Assembly (NCBI GenBank): GCA_947165045.1
Contig: CAMUYW010000002.1
Span: 34,581 to 98,580 of the forward strand
Reading direction: 5' to 3'
Length of the DNA stretch: 64,000 nt
DNA from: an uncultured Fibrobacter sp.
Lineage (GTDB): Bacteria; Fibrobacterota; Fibrobacteria; Fibrobacterales; Fibrobacteraceae
Positions 1 through 9,433 of this stretch are shown here, piece by piece. The position numbers and the translations under genes are program-made. The stretch's first letter is position 1, and each line of letters opens with the position of its first letter. The notes under the pieces were generated by a model that saw only the letters and a list, made by a program, of their open reading frames with translations, made no database searches and had not been told where the DNA came from.

Positions 1-1698
1 TGCGCAAGAAGAAAGTGCCTTGGCGCCTTCGGCGCTGATGTTCAAGAGCTGGTTCTGGTAGCCGCAAGATTCTTCGGATTGGTCGCAGCCGGCGAGCGGA
101 ACGCTTGCGTAACCTGCAATGCCGTCAATTGCGGTTGTGCCGTAGGTCACTGCGGAAAGCTTGTCATCCATGGCTTGCCAGGTAGAAACATCGGTCGTAG
201 CGGTGTAATCGACAATCACGACGTCATCCGTCGGAACGATAATCGGTTCAACGTAGCTGGAATCGCTTGTTTCGTCCTTGCATGTAGAAACGATGTCAGT
301 GGCGATGCCCTTCTTATAGACGAGCGTTGTGATGGATCGTGCCGGGAGAACCGTGCAAGTTGCAACAGAAATGTTCTTGCTCTTGAGGCCGTTTTCCTTG
401 GACTGCACGGCGGTAATGAGGCCGTAGCCAGAGATGCCCGGATTGTCGAGCTGGATGGCGGTGCTACCCGTGTTGACGAGTACGGTCGTGATGGAATCGC
501 CACTTGCGCTCAAGAATGCGACTGTTTGGAGGTTTGCTTCGGTGGTGGATGTTGCGATAACGCTTGCACCCGGATTCACGAACTTGGAATAGTGACGCAT
601 GGCGTGGTATTCCGGGAAAATCTTGAATCCTGTATCATCACAAACGTATTTGCCGCTGCCGTCTAGGTCCCAGCCTGCGCCCGGGCAAACGCCGATCATC
701 TGAGAATGGTAACCCCAGAAGAGCTGCCAAGCGATGTAGCCGGAGAGGCGACCGTCGGTGAAACCGATTTGCATAATGTGGGCAAGGCCAATCATGTCCT
801 TTTCGCGCGGCTCGTCGAGCATCGGGCAGAATTCGGTCATGATGATGGGCTTGTCGCCCTTGCCGTACACGTCGGCGATGGCCTTCATCGGCTTGCGGAA
901 GTTTTCCGGGCTCAAATAGTTGTTGCCGGAATTGTCGTTTCCGTCGCCGGCATGGTAAAGGTGATAGGCATAACCATCGAGCTTGCTTGCATCGAGTTCT
1001 TTGGCGTACTTTTCAAAGTTGCTGTAGCCAATGCCGAGCGGTTCGGGGCCGAGAAGCTTTGTCTTGCCTTTCACTGCGTCATAGACGGCGTTCAAGGCTT
1101 CCTTGTAACCAGCAATTTCATTAGTTTCTGTCGGTTCGAAGAGCGTTTCTTCGTAGGTGGCTTCCATGTCCGGTTCGTTCTGGAGGCTGATGTAGTCAGG
1201 AGCGATACCAGCAGTGGTGTAGGCGTCGAGGCTTTTTTTCCACCAGTTGGCAAAGTCAGTGTAGGCATAGGCGCCGTATGCATCGCCATTGGCTTTTTTC
1301 AGAGTCTTGTCGGATTTGGAATGGCCGTCCTGACCGTTCAAGCTGTTGCTCGGCTTGAGGCTTGCCGGAGCAGACCAGCTGGACATCTGGATTTTCATAT
1401 GGTCGCCGAGACGCTTCTTTGCTGCCTTTACGATGTCGATGTCATCTTGCAATTTCGAGGCATCTTCGTCTTGGTACCAGTTGCCCACGCGGAGCAGGGA
1501 TATGTTGAGGCCTGTAAAAGCCGTGTCGAAAAGCGCTTCTTGGTCATCTGCTGGGAGGTTTTTGATCCAGCTTTGGTAGTAAACGCTGGCACCACCGAAA
1601 CCCGTAACTTTTTGGGCGGTTGAGGCTGGATTGACCGTCACGCTTGCTGCAAAAGCGCTAGCAGCAAGTAGCGCCGTAGAAATCAAATATTTTTTCAT
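1..1698 (-). CDS. Secreted GH30-family glycoside hydrolase (xylanase type), C-terminus outside window
   Basis: Reading the minus strand from ATG at 1698 gives 566 open codons up to the window edge, so the C-terminus is missing. Residues 1-18 are a signal peptide (MKKYLISTALLAASAFAAS). The mature part begins with a GH30-like TVNPASTAQKVTGFGGA segment. A QNEPD motif places the probable acid/base at Glu175, and MTEFCPM places the probable nucleophile at Glu289; both motifs are typical of clan GH-A GH30 enzymes such as glucuronoxylanases. After the TIM barrel comes a beta-rich side domain to about residue 465, then a linker and the start of another domain that may be a carbohydrate-binding module. 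The start is supported by AGGAG seven bases upstream. The role is probably extracellular xylan degradation; the exact subfamily is inference. Long open frames on the opposite strand here are shadows. Confidence 0.9.
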   Translation of the reverse strand, partial: MKKYLISTALLAASAFAASVTVNPASTAQKVTGFGGASVYYQSWIKNLPADDQEALFDTAFTGLNISLLRVGNWYQDEDASKLQDDIDIVKAAKKRLGDHMKIQMSSWSAPASLKPSNSLNGQDGHSKSDKTLKKANGDAYGAYAYTDFANWWKKSLDAYTTAGIAPDYISLQNEPDMEATYEETLFEPTETNEIAGYKEALNAVYDAVKGKTKLLGPEPLGIGYSNFEKYAKELDASKLDGYAYHLYHAGDGNDNSGNNYLSPENFRKPMKAIADVYGKGDKPIIMTEFCPMLDEPREKDMIGLAHIMQIGFTDGRLSGYIAWQLFWGYHSQMIGVCPGAGWDLDGSGKYVCDDTGFKIFPEYHAMRHYSKFVNPGASVIATSTTEANLQTVAFLSASGDSITTVLVNTGSTAIQLDNPGISGYGLITAVQSKENGLKSKNISVATCTVLPARSITTLVYKKGIATDIVSTCKDETSDSSYVEPIIVPTDDVVIVDYTATTDVSTWQAMDDKLSAVTYGTTAIDGIAGYASVPLAGCDQSEESCGYQNQLLNISAEGAKALSSCA

Positions 1699-1713
1699 TT
1701 TCAACTCCTAATT

Positions 1714-1753
1714 TACACCGGATATATCCCTACACCGGTTCTACCATACACCG
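1714..1753 (-). promoter_or_regulatory. Three direct repeats of CGGTGTA before the GH30 gene
   Basis: Read on the minus strand, CGGTGTA occurs three times (1747-1753, 1731-1738 and 1714-1721; the last two extended to CCGGTGTA), spaced 16-17 bases apart. The copies lie 16-55 bases upstream of the GH30 start codon. The spacing, near two helical turns, suggests a regulator binding array or a leader element for the xylanase gene. A TATCTTTA box lies just upstream on the same strand. Function is inference. Confidence 0.4.
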
Positions 1754-1813
1754 AAAAGTAAAGATACAAAATTAGTTTGAAGTTCCAATATAATTTTATT
1801 GTGACGCTAGTCA

Positions 1814-1840
1814 CGAAAAAAGCCCGATTCACTCGGGCTT
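1814..1840 (-). terminator. Intrinsic terminator of the sugar transferase gene
   Basis: An 8-bp perfect stem (AAGCCCGA/TCGGGCTT, 5-base loop, 1820-1840) is followed on the minus strand by a run of U. It sits 29 bases past the stop of the gene ending at 1869. Confidence 0.8.
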
Positions 1841-1868
1841 CTAACTGCGGCGTACCTCTCTAGTCTAA

Positions 1869-3041
1869 TTAGTACGCGCCGTCGCCTTTAAACACGACTT
1901 TGAACGTCTTGAGAATGAGCTTAAAGTCGTCGCTAAGTTTGCCATCGCGGCGGATATAGTCGTTGTCGAGACGCATCTGACCTTCGAATGGAATGTTACT
2001 GCGGCCGCTGACTTGCCAAATACAAGTAAGACCTGGAGTTACAGAAAGTCGCATACGATGCCACGGTTCGTATTCGGCCACTTCGGAAGGGATTGGCGGG
2101 CGAGGCCCAACGATGGACATGTCGCCTTTAAGAATATTGATGAGCTGAGGCAATTCGTCGAGGCTGAACTTGCGGAGAATATGACCAAACGGGTAAATTC
2201 GCGGGTCGTTCTTCATCTTGAATGTCTTACCGCCTGTTTCGTTCTGCGCCATAAGCTCTTTTTTGCGTTCTTCGGCATCTATATACATACTGCGGAACTT
2301 GTACATTGTAAACAGAGCGCCGTTTTTGCCGACACGGGTCTGCTTAAATATAATCGGTCCCTTTGGATCGCTGATTTTAACCGCGAGAGCGCAGAATAAG
2401 AGAAGTGGCGAAAGAATAATCAATGCGAGCGATGTGCAAGTAATATCAACCGTTCTCTTGATAATGTGTCTGAAACGAATCTTGTGCGGATGAACCCAAA
2501 TGTCAGAAAGGTTCAGGCGGTTGAGCGTAAAGAAACTGCCGTTAGTGCTGTTAAATTCTTTAAGCTTGTCATCCATTTCGAGGTTGTCTTTTTCTTGGTA
2601 GCCTGTGTAAAGATAGGCTTGGAAAATTGGAGCCTTGGGCTTGTGGCGAAGAGACTGGATAAGCCCTGCGTCATTTAGTTTGTGCAGGATTTCTTTGCGG
2701 ATATTTTCGAGCGTGCTCATGTCTGAGTTCAACAGAATGATGCCGATACCGCTGTTGTCGGAAAGGTAGCCCAGCACGTCGATAAAGCGCAAATGCGAAA
2801 ACATCGTGAGAACACTGATTTTCCATGTATTTTCAACGATTTTGGAAGGACGCCCCCAACCGAGAACGTCGAACTGGTGCGCATAAATCTTTATAAATAG
2901 GAAAGGCTTGCGAGTGCGATTCGCTCGTAAAAACTCTTCGTTCAACCTAGCTTTGAAAAGTCGCGCTGGGTAAACAATGTTCTTTAACTTTTGCTCGTTA
3001 AGAATCGATCCAATTGCTGGATTAACGTTTTCCTGGTCCAT
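1869..3041 (-). CDS. Sugar transferase (polyprenyl-phosphate glycosyl-1-phosphate transferase) with GGDEF-like N-terminal domain
   Basis: This 390-aa protein has a bacterial sugar transferase domain (about residues 190-390): one hydrophobic membrane segment (200-222), a KFRSM motif near 248-252, the acidic pair in KFSLDELPQL (295-296) and VGPRPP (311-316). Such enzymes start exopolysaccharide or O-unit synthesis by moving a sugar-1-phosphate to undecaprenyl phosphate at the inner membrane. The first 180 residues are soluble; FLFIKIYAHQFD followed by DNSGIGIILLNSD resembles a GGDEF/nucleotide-cyclase fold without catalytic residues. That reading is inference. It is transcribed alone, away from the hom gene, and ends at a strong terminator. 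A second, larger transferase of the family is encoded at 4488. Confidence 0.88.
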   Translation of the reverse strand: MDQENVNPAIGSILNEQKLKNIVYPARLFKARLNEEFLRANRTRKPFLFIKIYAHQFDVLGWGRPSKIVENTWKISVLTMFSHLRFIDVLGYLSDNSGIGIILLNSDMSTLENIRKEILHKLNDAGLIQSLRHKPKAPIFQAYLYTGYQEKDNLEMDDKLKEFNSTNGSFFTLNRLNLSDIWVHPHKIRFRHIIKRTVDITCTSLALIILSPLLLFCALAVKISDPKGPIIFKQTRVGKNGALFTMYKFRSMYIDAEERKKELMAQNETGGKTFKMKNDPRIYPFGHILRKFSLDELPQLINILKGDMSIVGPRPPIPSEVAEYEPWHRMRLSVTPGLTCIWQVSGRSNIPFEGQMRLDNDYIRRDGKLSDDFKLILKTFKVVFKGDGAY

Positions 3042-3086
3042 ATGTAAAATATAGTAAATAGTAGAAAGTTGGTAGCCCTTAGTTGG

Positions 3087-3141
3087 TAGAGCTTAGAAAA
3101 ATGTAATTGTCTAAGTTCTAAGTTCTAAGCTCTAAGTTCTA
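3087..3141. repeat. Heptamer tandem repeat with 12-bp inverted repeat
   Basis: Four copies of TCTAAGT/C lie in tandem at 3110-3137, with a partial fifth. One of them forms a perfect 12-bp inverted repeat with 3087-3098 (TAGAGCTTAGAA against TTCTAAGCTCTA at 3123-3134). It lies between the divergent sugar transferase and hom genes and may be a slippage-prone spacer or a binding site. Confidence 0.6.
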
Positions 3142-3147
3142 TTTTAC

Positions 3148-3155
3148 TATCTTTG
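3148..3155 (+). promoter_or_regulatory. Possible -7 promoter box (TATCTTTG) of hom
   Basis: TATCTTTG matches the TAnnTTTG -7 box known from Bacteroidota housekeeping promoters, 30 bases before the hom start. No clear -33 TTTG box is visible at the right distance, so this is a weak call. Confidence 0.25.
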
Positions 3156-3184
3156 TGGCGTAAAATTTAAAATGGAGACGCTAT

Positions 3185-4474
3185 ATGTTGCGTATTGGTT
3201 TAATTGGCACGGGTACCGTTGGTGGTGGTGTCATTCAGATTCTTGAACAGAAGATTGCAGAATACAAGGAAAAATTGGGTGTTGAACTCGAACTCTCCTG
3301 CATTTGCGCCAAGTCCGAAGAAGAAGTTGCACCGTATAAGGCTAAGGGCTATAAGGTCTCGACCAACGCCGACGAAATGATCGCCGGTAACGATATCGAC
3401 GTGCTCGTGGAACTTGCCGGTGGCTACAACATGCCGCGCAAGTGGATTCTCGCTGCTCTCGAAAGTGGCAAGCACGTGGTCACCGCAAACAAGGCTCTCC
3501 TTGCCAAGTACGGCCACGAAATTTTCCCGCTCGCAGCAAAGAAGGGCTTGCATGTGCTGTTCGAAGCTGCTGTTGGCGGTGGCATTCCTATCATCCGCAG
3601 CCTCCAGGAAGGCTTGCTCGGCTCTACGGTCGAAAGCTTGAGCTGCATCATTAACGGTACTTGCAACTACATCCTCAGCCGCATGGCTGAAGAAGGTCTC
3701 GATTTTGACGTCGTTCTCAAGGACGCTCAGCGCCTCGGTTTTGCCGAAGCTGACCCGACCTTCGATATTGAAGGTATCGACTCCGCCCACAAGACGGCTC
3801 TCCTCGCTAGCCTCTGCAGCGGCCACCGCGTGGACTTCGAAAAGATTTACGTTTCCGGCATTTCCAAGATTACCGCTCAGGATATCGCCATCGCCAAGGA
3901 ACTTGGCTGCTGCGTGAAGCTCCTCGGTATCTACCGCCGCGAAGGAGACCGCGTGGATGCCCGTGTCCATCCGTGCTTTGTGCCGCTTGACCACCAGCTC
4001 GCTAGCGTGAACCGCGTCTTGAACGCTGTTTACCTCCAGTGCGATAACCTCGGCGAAACGCTTCAGACCGGTGCCGGTGCTGGCCGCCTCCCGACCGCAT
4101 CTGCTGTTGTGGCTGATCTTGTGTCCCTCGCTCGTTCTACCGACGTGGGTTCTCGCAAGGCGCTCCCGATGGGCTGGTTCAACGTTGAAAATTCTGCAAC
4201 GCTCGTTCCTATCTCCGAAACTAGCGCTCGCTACTACCTCCGCTTTGCATCCCGTGATGCTTGCGGTGTGCTCGCCAAGATTACGAAGATTCTCGCTGAC
4301 AACAACATCTCTATCGAAACGATTATCCAGAAAGACGTTAACGATCCGGGCAAGGTCTCTATCGTCGTCATTACGGAAAAGACTCTCGATAGCAAGCTCA
4401 CCAAGGCTGTCGATGCTGTGAACGCTCTCCCGGAAATCGTCGAGAAGAGCCAGGTCATCCGCTTTCTCGCTTAA
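3185..4474 (+). CDS. hom: Homoserine dehydrogenase with C-terminal ACT domain
   Basis: This 429-aa enzyme reduces aspartate semialdehyde to homoserine for threonine and methionine synthesis. The NAD(P) site GTGTVGGG is at residues 8-15. The middle of the protein carries the family segments AAVGGGIPIIRSLQEGL, INGTCNYIL and FAEADPTFDIEGIDSAHK. Residues from about 345 onward (RYYLRFASRDACGVLAKI) are an ACT domain, usually the site of threonine feedback control. Length fits the monofunctional Hom family, with no fused aspartokinase. GGAG lies 8 bases before the ATG. The next gene starts 13 bases after the stop, so they may be cotranscribed, though the functions are unrelated. Confidence 0.97.
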   Translation: MLRIGLIGTGTVGGGVIQILEQKIAEYKEKLGVELELSCICAKSEEEVAPYKAKGYKVSTNADEMIAGNDIDVLVELAGGYNMPRKWILAALESGKHVVTANKALLAKYGHEIFPLAAKKGLHVLFEAAVGGGIPIIRSLQEGLLGSTVESLSCIINGTCNYILSRMAEEGLDFDVVLKDAQRLGFAEADPTFDIEGIDSAHKTALLASLCSGHRVDFEKIYVSGISKITAQDIAIAKELGCCVKLLGIYRREGDRVDARVHPCFVPLDHQLASVNRVLNAVYLQCDNLGETLQTGAGAGRLPTASAVVADLVSLARSTDVGSRKALPMGWFNVENSATLVPISETSARYYLRFASRDACGVLAKITKILADNNISIETIIQKDVNDPGKVSIVVITEKTLDSKLTKAVDAVNALPEIVEKSQVIRFLA

Positions 4475-4487
4475 TTAAAGGTCGTAT

Positions 4488-5939
4488 ATGATTCGAGCAA
4501 CTACCATGGAACGAATTCTCTTAATCCTTTCGGATTTTGCCGCTTTGTCGATTTGTTTCGCCTTGGCGTTTTGGGTTCAGTTCCATAGTGGTTGGATTCT
4601 AGATAAGTTTGACCCGAGCAAGACGTTCGAAAGCTATTGGCATTTTGGACTTGTTTTGAACATCGGGTGGCTTACCTTGTTTGCCTTTGCCGGATTGTAT
4701 CGCTCTTGGCTTTTGCTTTCAAGAACGCATCAGGTGTTGCGTGTGTTACGCGCGGTTGTTATTGGTGTGGTCTTGATTATTGTTTGTCTTTTTGGTGCCG
4801 AATTCATGGGGAAGGTTTTCACGAACCAACCTTTGAATGAAGGTTACCTTTATGGATCTAGGTTCCCGTGGATATTTATCTATGGTGGCCTTGCTATTTT
4901 GCTTGTCGGTTTGTTCCGTATGTTCATCTATATCTTTTTGCGGGCACTGCTCCGTAAGGGATATGGGGCGAACAACATTCTTGTTCTCGGAGCTACAGAA
5001 GCAGGTCGAAAAATTGCTGAAGATTTGGCGAAGACTCCGGCTCGCGGTCAGCGTGTTGTGGGTTTTGTCGATGAACGCTATCAGGTCTTGTCCAAGACGT
5101 ATGCAAATGTTCCTGTTCTCGGAAAGTATTCCGATTTGCCTGCTCTTGTAAAGAAATACAAGGTCAGTGGCATTATCATCGCGCACGAAAGTACGTCTCC
5201 GCAAGAGATTATGCGCGTGCTCGTTTGGGTTTGCGAACTCCCGCTCCATATTTACATTGTTCCGGAACTTTATAGCGTTGTGAATGGCCGTTTCAAGGCG
5301 AATCTTGTCTATGGCTTTGAACTGCAGGAACTTTTTGCTTTTACTATGCCGCCTTGGCAGGTGCGTGTCAAGCGCGTTATCGATATTGCTTTTGGCTTGT
5401 TCCTTGGACTTTTGTCACTCCCGGTTTGCTTGTTTGCTGCGATTGCAATTAAGCTCGATGACCATGGTCCGGTATTCTATTCGCAGGAACGCATTGGTCT
5501 TTATGGCAAGCCGTTTACGGTCTACAAGTTCCGCACGATGCGTACCGATGCCGAAAAGTTCGGTGCCCAGTGGGCTACCAAGAAGGACCCGCGCATTACG
5601 CGAATTGGCCGCTTCTTGCGCAAGACCCGCATTGATGAACTTCCGCAGATTCTTTGTGTTTTGAAAGGCGATATGAGTATGGTGGGCCCGCGTCCGGAAC
5701 GCGCTGTGTTTATCGGAAAACTCCGTGAACAAATTCCGTTCTACATCAGCCGCCTCAAGATGAAGCCTGGTTTAACGGGCTGGGCTCAGGTTTGCCACCA
5801 CTACGATACAAGCATCGAAGATGTGCAAATAAAACTCCAGTACGATATGTACTATTACGAAAATATGAGCTTGCTTTTGGACTTCCAGATTCTTGTACGA
5901 ACAGTTTATGTTGTGCTGACAGGAAAAGGAGCGCAGTAA
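4488..5939 (+). CDS. Exopolysaccharide polyprenyl glycosylphosphotransferase (WbaP/CpsE type)
   Basis: This 483-aa membrane protein has four or five N-terminal transmembrane helices (about residues 10-155), a Rossmann-like CoA_binding_3 segment (NILVLGATEAGRKIA onward) and a further helix near 290. A C-terminal sugar transferase domain follows, with VYKFRTM, KTRIDELPQIL and VGPRPE. It should load the first sugar phosphate onto undecaprenyl phosphate for capsule or exopolysaccharide synthesis. Another start at ATG 4506 is possible. nadC begins in the overlapping TAATG at its stop. The sugar specificity cannot be read from the sequence. Confidence 0.92.
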   Translation: MIRATTMERILLILSDFAALSICFALAFWVQFHSGWILDKFDPSKTFESYWHFGLVLNIGWLTLFAFAGLYRSWLLLSRTHQVLRVLRAVVIGVVLIIVCLFGAEFMGKVFTNQPLNEGYLYGSRFPWIFIYGGLAILLVGLFRMFIYIFLRALLRKGYGANNILVLGATEAGRKIAEDLAKTPARGQRVVGFVDERYQVLSKTYANVPVLGKYSDLPALVKKYKVSGIIIAHESTSPQEIMRVLVWVCELPLHIYIVPELYSVVNGRFKANLVYGFELQELFAFTMPPWQVRVKRVIDIAFGLFLGLLSLPVCLFAAIAIKLDDHGPVFYSQERIGLYGKPFTVYKFRTMRTDAEKFGAQWATKKDPRITRIGRFLRKTRIDELPQILCVLKGDMSMVGPRPERAVFIGKLREQIPFYISRLKMKPGLTGWAQVCHHYDTSIEDVQIKLQYDMYYYENMSLLLDFQILVRTVYVVLTGKGAQ

Positions 5940-6802
5940 TGTACGGCGACAATTCTACACCGGTATTCCCGAAAGAAGATGCATTAACCATGATCCGCCT
6001 TGCTTTGGCGGAAGACGTTCGCACGGGCGATGTGACTAGCGAATGGACCATCCCGGCTGACCAGAAACAGCATGCTCGCCTTATCGCAAAAGAAGACGGC
6101 GTCCTTGCTGGCCTCCCGATTATCGAACTTGTGTTTCAGGAACTCAAGGCAAATGCCAAGGTGACGCTCCACAAGAAAGATGGCGACGTGGTCAAGAAGG
6201 GTGATTTGATTGCCGAACTCGATGGCACGACACACGAACTTTTGACGGGCGAACGCACGCTTTTGAACTTCATCCAGCAACTTTCCGGTGTGGCTACGGT
6301 TGCTCACACGTTCCAAGAAGCTTTGAAGGGTGGCAAGACCAAGGTTCTCGACACCCGCAAGACGATTCCTGGGTTCCGCACTTTACAGAAGTACGCCGTT
6401 CGCGTCGGTGGCGGTTCAAACCATCGTATGGGCCTTTTTGACATGGTGCTCGTGAAGGACAATCACATTGCTGCAGCCGGTGGCGTTCTCGAAGCTCTTG
6501 AAGTTGTCAAGAAGAACAACAAGCAAGGCTTGATGGTCGAAATGGAAGTCGAAAACTTTGACCAGCTTCGCGCACTCCTCAACAAGGGTGTGGATGTTAT
6601 CATGCTCGACAACATGAGCAACGAAATGATGGCCGAAGCCTTGAAAATCATTAAGGAAAGCGGCGACAAGTGCTTGGTTGAAGGTTCCGGTAACATGACG
6701 CTCGAACGCGCCAAGCAGATTGCAACGCTTGGCCTTGACTTTATCTCCGTGGGTGCTTTAACTCACAGTGTTAAAGCTCTCGATATTTCGATGCGTATTT
6801 AA
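5939..6802 (+). CDS. nadC: Nicotinate-nucleotide pyrophosphorylase (carboxylating)
   Basis: The 287-aa product makes nicotinate mononucleotide from quinolinate and PRPP in NAD synthesis. Family segments are [69 protein letters not shown] and MLDNMS, followed by the C-terminal [12 protein letters not shown]. The ATG at 5939 overlaps the previous stop (TAATG) and has AAAGGAG upstream. The open frame extends further upstream, but that part overlaps the preceding gene and does not resemble NadC. Confidence 0.97.
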   Translation: MYGDNSTPVFPKEDALTMIRLALAEDVRTGDVTSEWTIPADQKQHARLIAKEDGVLAGLPIIELVFQELKANAKVTLHKKDGDVVKKGDLIAELDGTTHELLTGERTLLNFIQQLSGVATVAHTFQEALKGGKTKVLDTRKTIPGFRTLQKYAVRVGGGSNHRMGLFDMVLVKDNHIAAAGGVLEALEVVKKNNKQGLMVEMEVENFDQLRALLNKGVDVIMLDNMSNEMMAEALKIIKESGDKCLVEGSGNMTLERAKQIATLGLDFISVGALTHSVKALDISMRI

Positions 6803-6842
6803 TATTATATTTCCTTTGAATGGACTTTATATGGGAGTTTCT

Positions 6843-7778
6843 ATGCGTTGTTTAGTTACCGGTGGTGCTGGATTCTTAGGAAGTCATCTTTGTGAAAGGC
6901 TTTTGAATGAAGGTCATGAAGTCATTTGTCTGGACAATTACTTTACAGGCAGAATGGCGAATGTAGCCCATCTGCGAGATAACCGCAATTTTGAACTCAT
7001 CCGTCACGACGTCACGGAACCGATTCTCTTGGAAGTGGACCGCATTTTCAACTTGGCATGCCCCGCAAGCCCGATCCATTACCAGTTTAACCCGGTAAAG
7101 ACCATCAAGACAAGCGTCATGGGCGCCATCAACATGCTCGGCCTTGCGAAGCGCGTAAAGGCCCGCATTTTGCAAGCGAGTACCAGCGAAGTTTACGGCG
7201 ACCCGGCTGTGCACCCGCAGACCGAAGACTATTGGGGAAACGTGAACCCGATTGGTATCCGCAGCTGCTACGACGAAGGCAAGCGCGTCGCCGAGACGCT
7301 CTTCATGGATTACCACCGCCAGAATAATGTCGATATTCGCATCGTCCGCATTTTCAATACGTATGGTCCGCGCATGCTCCCGAACGATGGCCGCGTCGTT
7401 TCGAACTTCATCGTGCAGGCGCTCAATGGCGAAGACCTCACCATCTACGGTGACGGCAGCCAGACCCGCAGCTTCTGCTACGTGGATGACCTTATCGAAG
7501 GCTTTGTCCGCATGATGAATCAGGACGAGATTATCGGACCGATCAACATTGGCAACCCCGGTGAATTTACGATGCTTGAACTCGCGAAGGAAGTTCTTGA
7601 ACTTACGGGCTCCAAGAGCAAAATCGTCTACAAGCCGCTCCCTGGTGACGATCCCAAGATGCGTCGCCCGGACATTTCGCTTGCCAAGAGCGCTCTCAAA
7701 TGGGAACCGACCATTCCTCTGCGCCAGGGCCTCGAAAAGACCATCGTCTATTTCGACAATTTGCTCAAGACGAAGTAA
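6843..7778 (+). CDS. UDP-glucuronate decarboxylase (UDP-xylose synthase)-like NAD-dependent epimerase
   Basis: This 311-aa extended short-chain dehydrogenase has the NAD site [11 protein letters not shown] near the N-terminus, [10 protein letters not shown], and the catalytic tyrosine-lysine in SCYDEGKR, a signature typical of UDP-glucuronate decarboxylases (UXS). It would make UDP-xylose for surface polysaccharide synthesis, fitting the two nearby glycosylphosphotransferases. I chose ATG 6843 because GGGAG lies just upstream and the NAD-binding strand starts at once. ATG 6831 is in frame and also possible. A terminator follows. Confidence 0.92.
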   Translation: MRCLVTGGAGFLGSHLCERLLNEGHEVICLDNYFTGRMANVAHLRDNRNFELIRHDVTEPILLEVDRIFNLACPASPIHYQFNPVKTIKTSVMGAINMLGLAKRVKARILQASTSEVYGDPAVHPQTEDYWGNVNPIGIRSCYDEGKRVAETLFMDYHRQNNVDIRIVRIFNTYGPRMLPNDGRVVSNFIVQALNGEDLTIYGDGSQTRSFCYVDDLIEGFVRMMNQDEIIGPINIGNPGEFTMLELAKEVLELTGSKSKIVYKPLPGDDPKMRRPDISLAKSALKWEPTIPLRQGLEKTIVYFDNLLKTK

Positions 7779-7817
7779 CCGTTTATCTCGGCTATTTGTC
7801 GTTCATTCTCTTATTTT

Positions 7818-7850
7818 GGGGAGTCGTCAAGACTCCTCTTTAATTTTTTT
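7818..7850 (+). terminator. Intrinsic terminator after the UDP-xylose synthase gene
   Basis: GGAGTC/GACTCC stem (7820-7836, 5-base loop) followed by a T-rich tract ending in seven T. Confidence 0.75.
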
Positions 7851-7888
7851 CAGCAAAGTTTTAGCTTTATAAGAAAAAAGAGAGAGAA

Positions 7889-9433
7889 ATGTTTCGCAAA
7901 TTATTGCCGTTATTGTTGCTTTGGTCGTTGAACGCCGTTGCTTCGGAATTTCCAAATGTTCCGAACACAGAACTTGTAAATCCGGTCCCGCAAGGCGTTG
8001 TACCTCTGTTTTCCATTGCGCCGAAAGTTTCTCCTTACGATTCTGTCAATGTCGGATATACCATTACAAATACGACATTTGAAGATACTCTTGAAATCGA
8101 TGCACTGAACAAACCCAAAGAAGTCTCTCCTTTTATTGTGTTGGGGGAGGTGTTTGGTTTTAACGGCTTTATATGGGCATGGGATCGTTATGTTCTCGAT
8201 AAGAATTATGCGCGCACGGGACCGAGCTACTGGAAGCGAAATTTTCGAGAAGGCTGGGAATGGGACCACAACCATTGGGCTATAAACTTTTATGGTCACC
8301 CGTATCAGGGGGCTACTTATTATAATTTTGCCCGAGGTGCGGGGTATGGTTTTTATGCGAGTCTGTTGTTTGCCGGATTGGGGAGTTATACATGGGAAAT
8401 GTTTGCCGAAACGGAATATCCCTCCATCAATGACTTGATCGCCACATCAATTGGGGGTGCTGTTTATGGTGAAGTCCTTTACAGGCTTTCGCGCAAACTT
8501 TATGGAGTTGGTGAATCTGCTTGGTATAATCAAGTCGGTGCTTTTGGAATGGCTCATTCGGCTTACCTGCAAAGAAAAATGTTTGGCAATCGTGATGGTA
8601 TCACGGGGAATACTCCGATGGACTTGTCGGTGTTTTTAGGGACTGGGTCTCACTTTGGAAATATTTATCGATATGGTGGCCGTAATGAAGATGATTTGGA
8701 CCAACGTTGGGACGATAAGCATATCATGTACGGTGCAGAAATTGAATACGGTAAGCCTTTCAGAAAAGTTAAACGCCCGTTTGATTATTTTACTTTGTTC
8801 ACACGCGGCGAAGTCGGCCCTGATGGAACGCTTTTTCAGTTGGATGTGACTGGTAAACTTTCGAATGCTGGAGTCCATGGTAGGGGGCATTGGGTGGACT
8901 TTGCAACTTACCTTGATTATTGCACATTCTATGGCGACTTTGCTACGGTCGGAACGGTTTCTATTGGAACCGGTATCGATTTTTCGCTATGGCTTTTGCC
9001 GTCATTGCGATTCCGCATGTACCATCAGATTTATTTCATATTGCTCGGTACAACAGATATGGGTTACGATGATTTGATTCAGGCTGTGCATCCAGAATAC
9101 GAATCGGACATGGATAATTACCAGTATAACATGGGTGCAAAGTATGTTCTGGGGATTGAAGTCTCGATTGGCAAAAAATTCCGCATCAAGAACAAAACGG
9201 TTGTTGATGCCTTGCATACAATTCCTGGATCCTTGCCGCACTATGGCGCCGATGGTTGGGACATGTTGTTAATGAATAATACCTCGGTAGAGTACGATTT
9301 GATGGACAAAATTTCAATGGGCGGGCGCCTGGATGCTTATGCAAAGGTTGCCGCTTATTCTTCGGAATTCTTTGAACCCATGAGTCGCGGAGTATTCGCT
9401 TACACGCTTTACTTCAGCTATAAATTGTTTTAG
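7889..9433 (+). CDS. DUF3943-type outer-membrane-associated protein
   Basis: This 514-aa protein has a signal peptide (about 1-19, ending AVASE). Residues about 80-210 (WDRYVLDKNYARTG, HNHWAINFYGHPYQGATYYNFARG, SINDLIATSIGGAVYGE) match my memory of DUF3943, a family of unknown function in diderm bacteria. The rest alternates aromatic and polar residues as in a beta-barrel and ends in YFSYKLF, a typical outer-membrane C-terminus ending in Phe. GAGAG precedes the ATG. It is a single gene after a terminator. Location in the outer membrane is inference. Confidence 0.75.
   Translation: MFRKLLPLLLLWSLNAVASEFPNVPNTELVNPVPQGVVPLFSIAPKVSPYDSVNVGYTITNTTFEDTLEIDALNKPKEVSPFIVLGEVFGFNGFIWAWDRYVLDKNYARTGPSYWKRNFREGWEWDHNHWAINFYGHPYQGATYYNFARGAGYGFYASLLFAGLGSYTWEMFAETEYPSINDLIATSIGGAVYGEVLYRLSRKLYGVGESAWYNQVGAFGMAHSAYLQRKMFGNRDGITGNTPMDLSVFLGTGSHFGNIYRYGGRNEDDLDQRWDDKHIMYGAEIEYGKPFRKVKRPFDYFTLFTRGEVGPDGTLFQLDVTGKLSNAGVHGRGHWVDFATYLDYCTFYGDFATVGTVSIGTGIDFSLWLLPSLRFRMYHQIYFILLGTTDMGYDDLIQAVHPEYESDMDNYQYNMGAKYVLGIEVSIGKKFRIKNKTVVDALHTIPGSLPHYGADGWDMLLMNNTSVEYDLMDKISMGGRLDAYAKVAAYSSEFFEPMSRGVFAYTLYFSYKLF

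Noticed and set aside
79..1623. Plus-strand frames across the first 1.6 kb
   Set aside because: They are the complement of the GH30 gene, whose minus-strand reading contains a signal peptide and both catalytic glutamates.
3110..3141. Heptamer array as a CRISPR-like repeat
   Set aside because: Units are only 7 bases with no spacers and no cas genes nearby.
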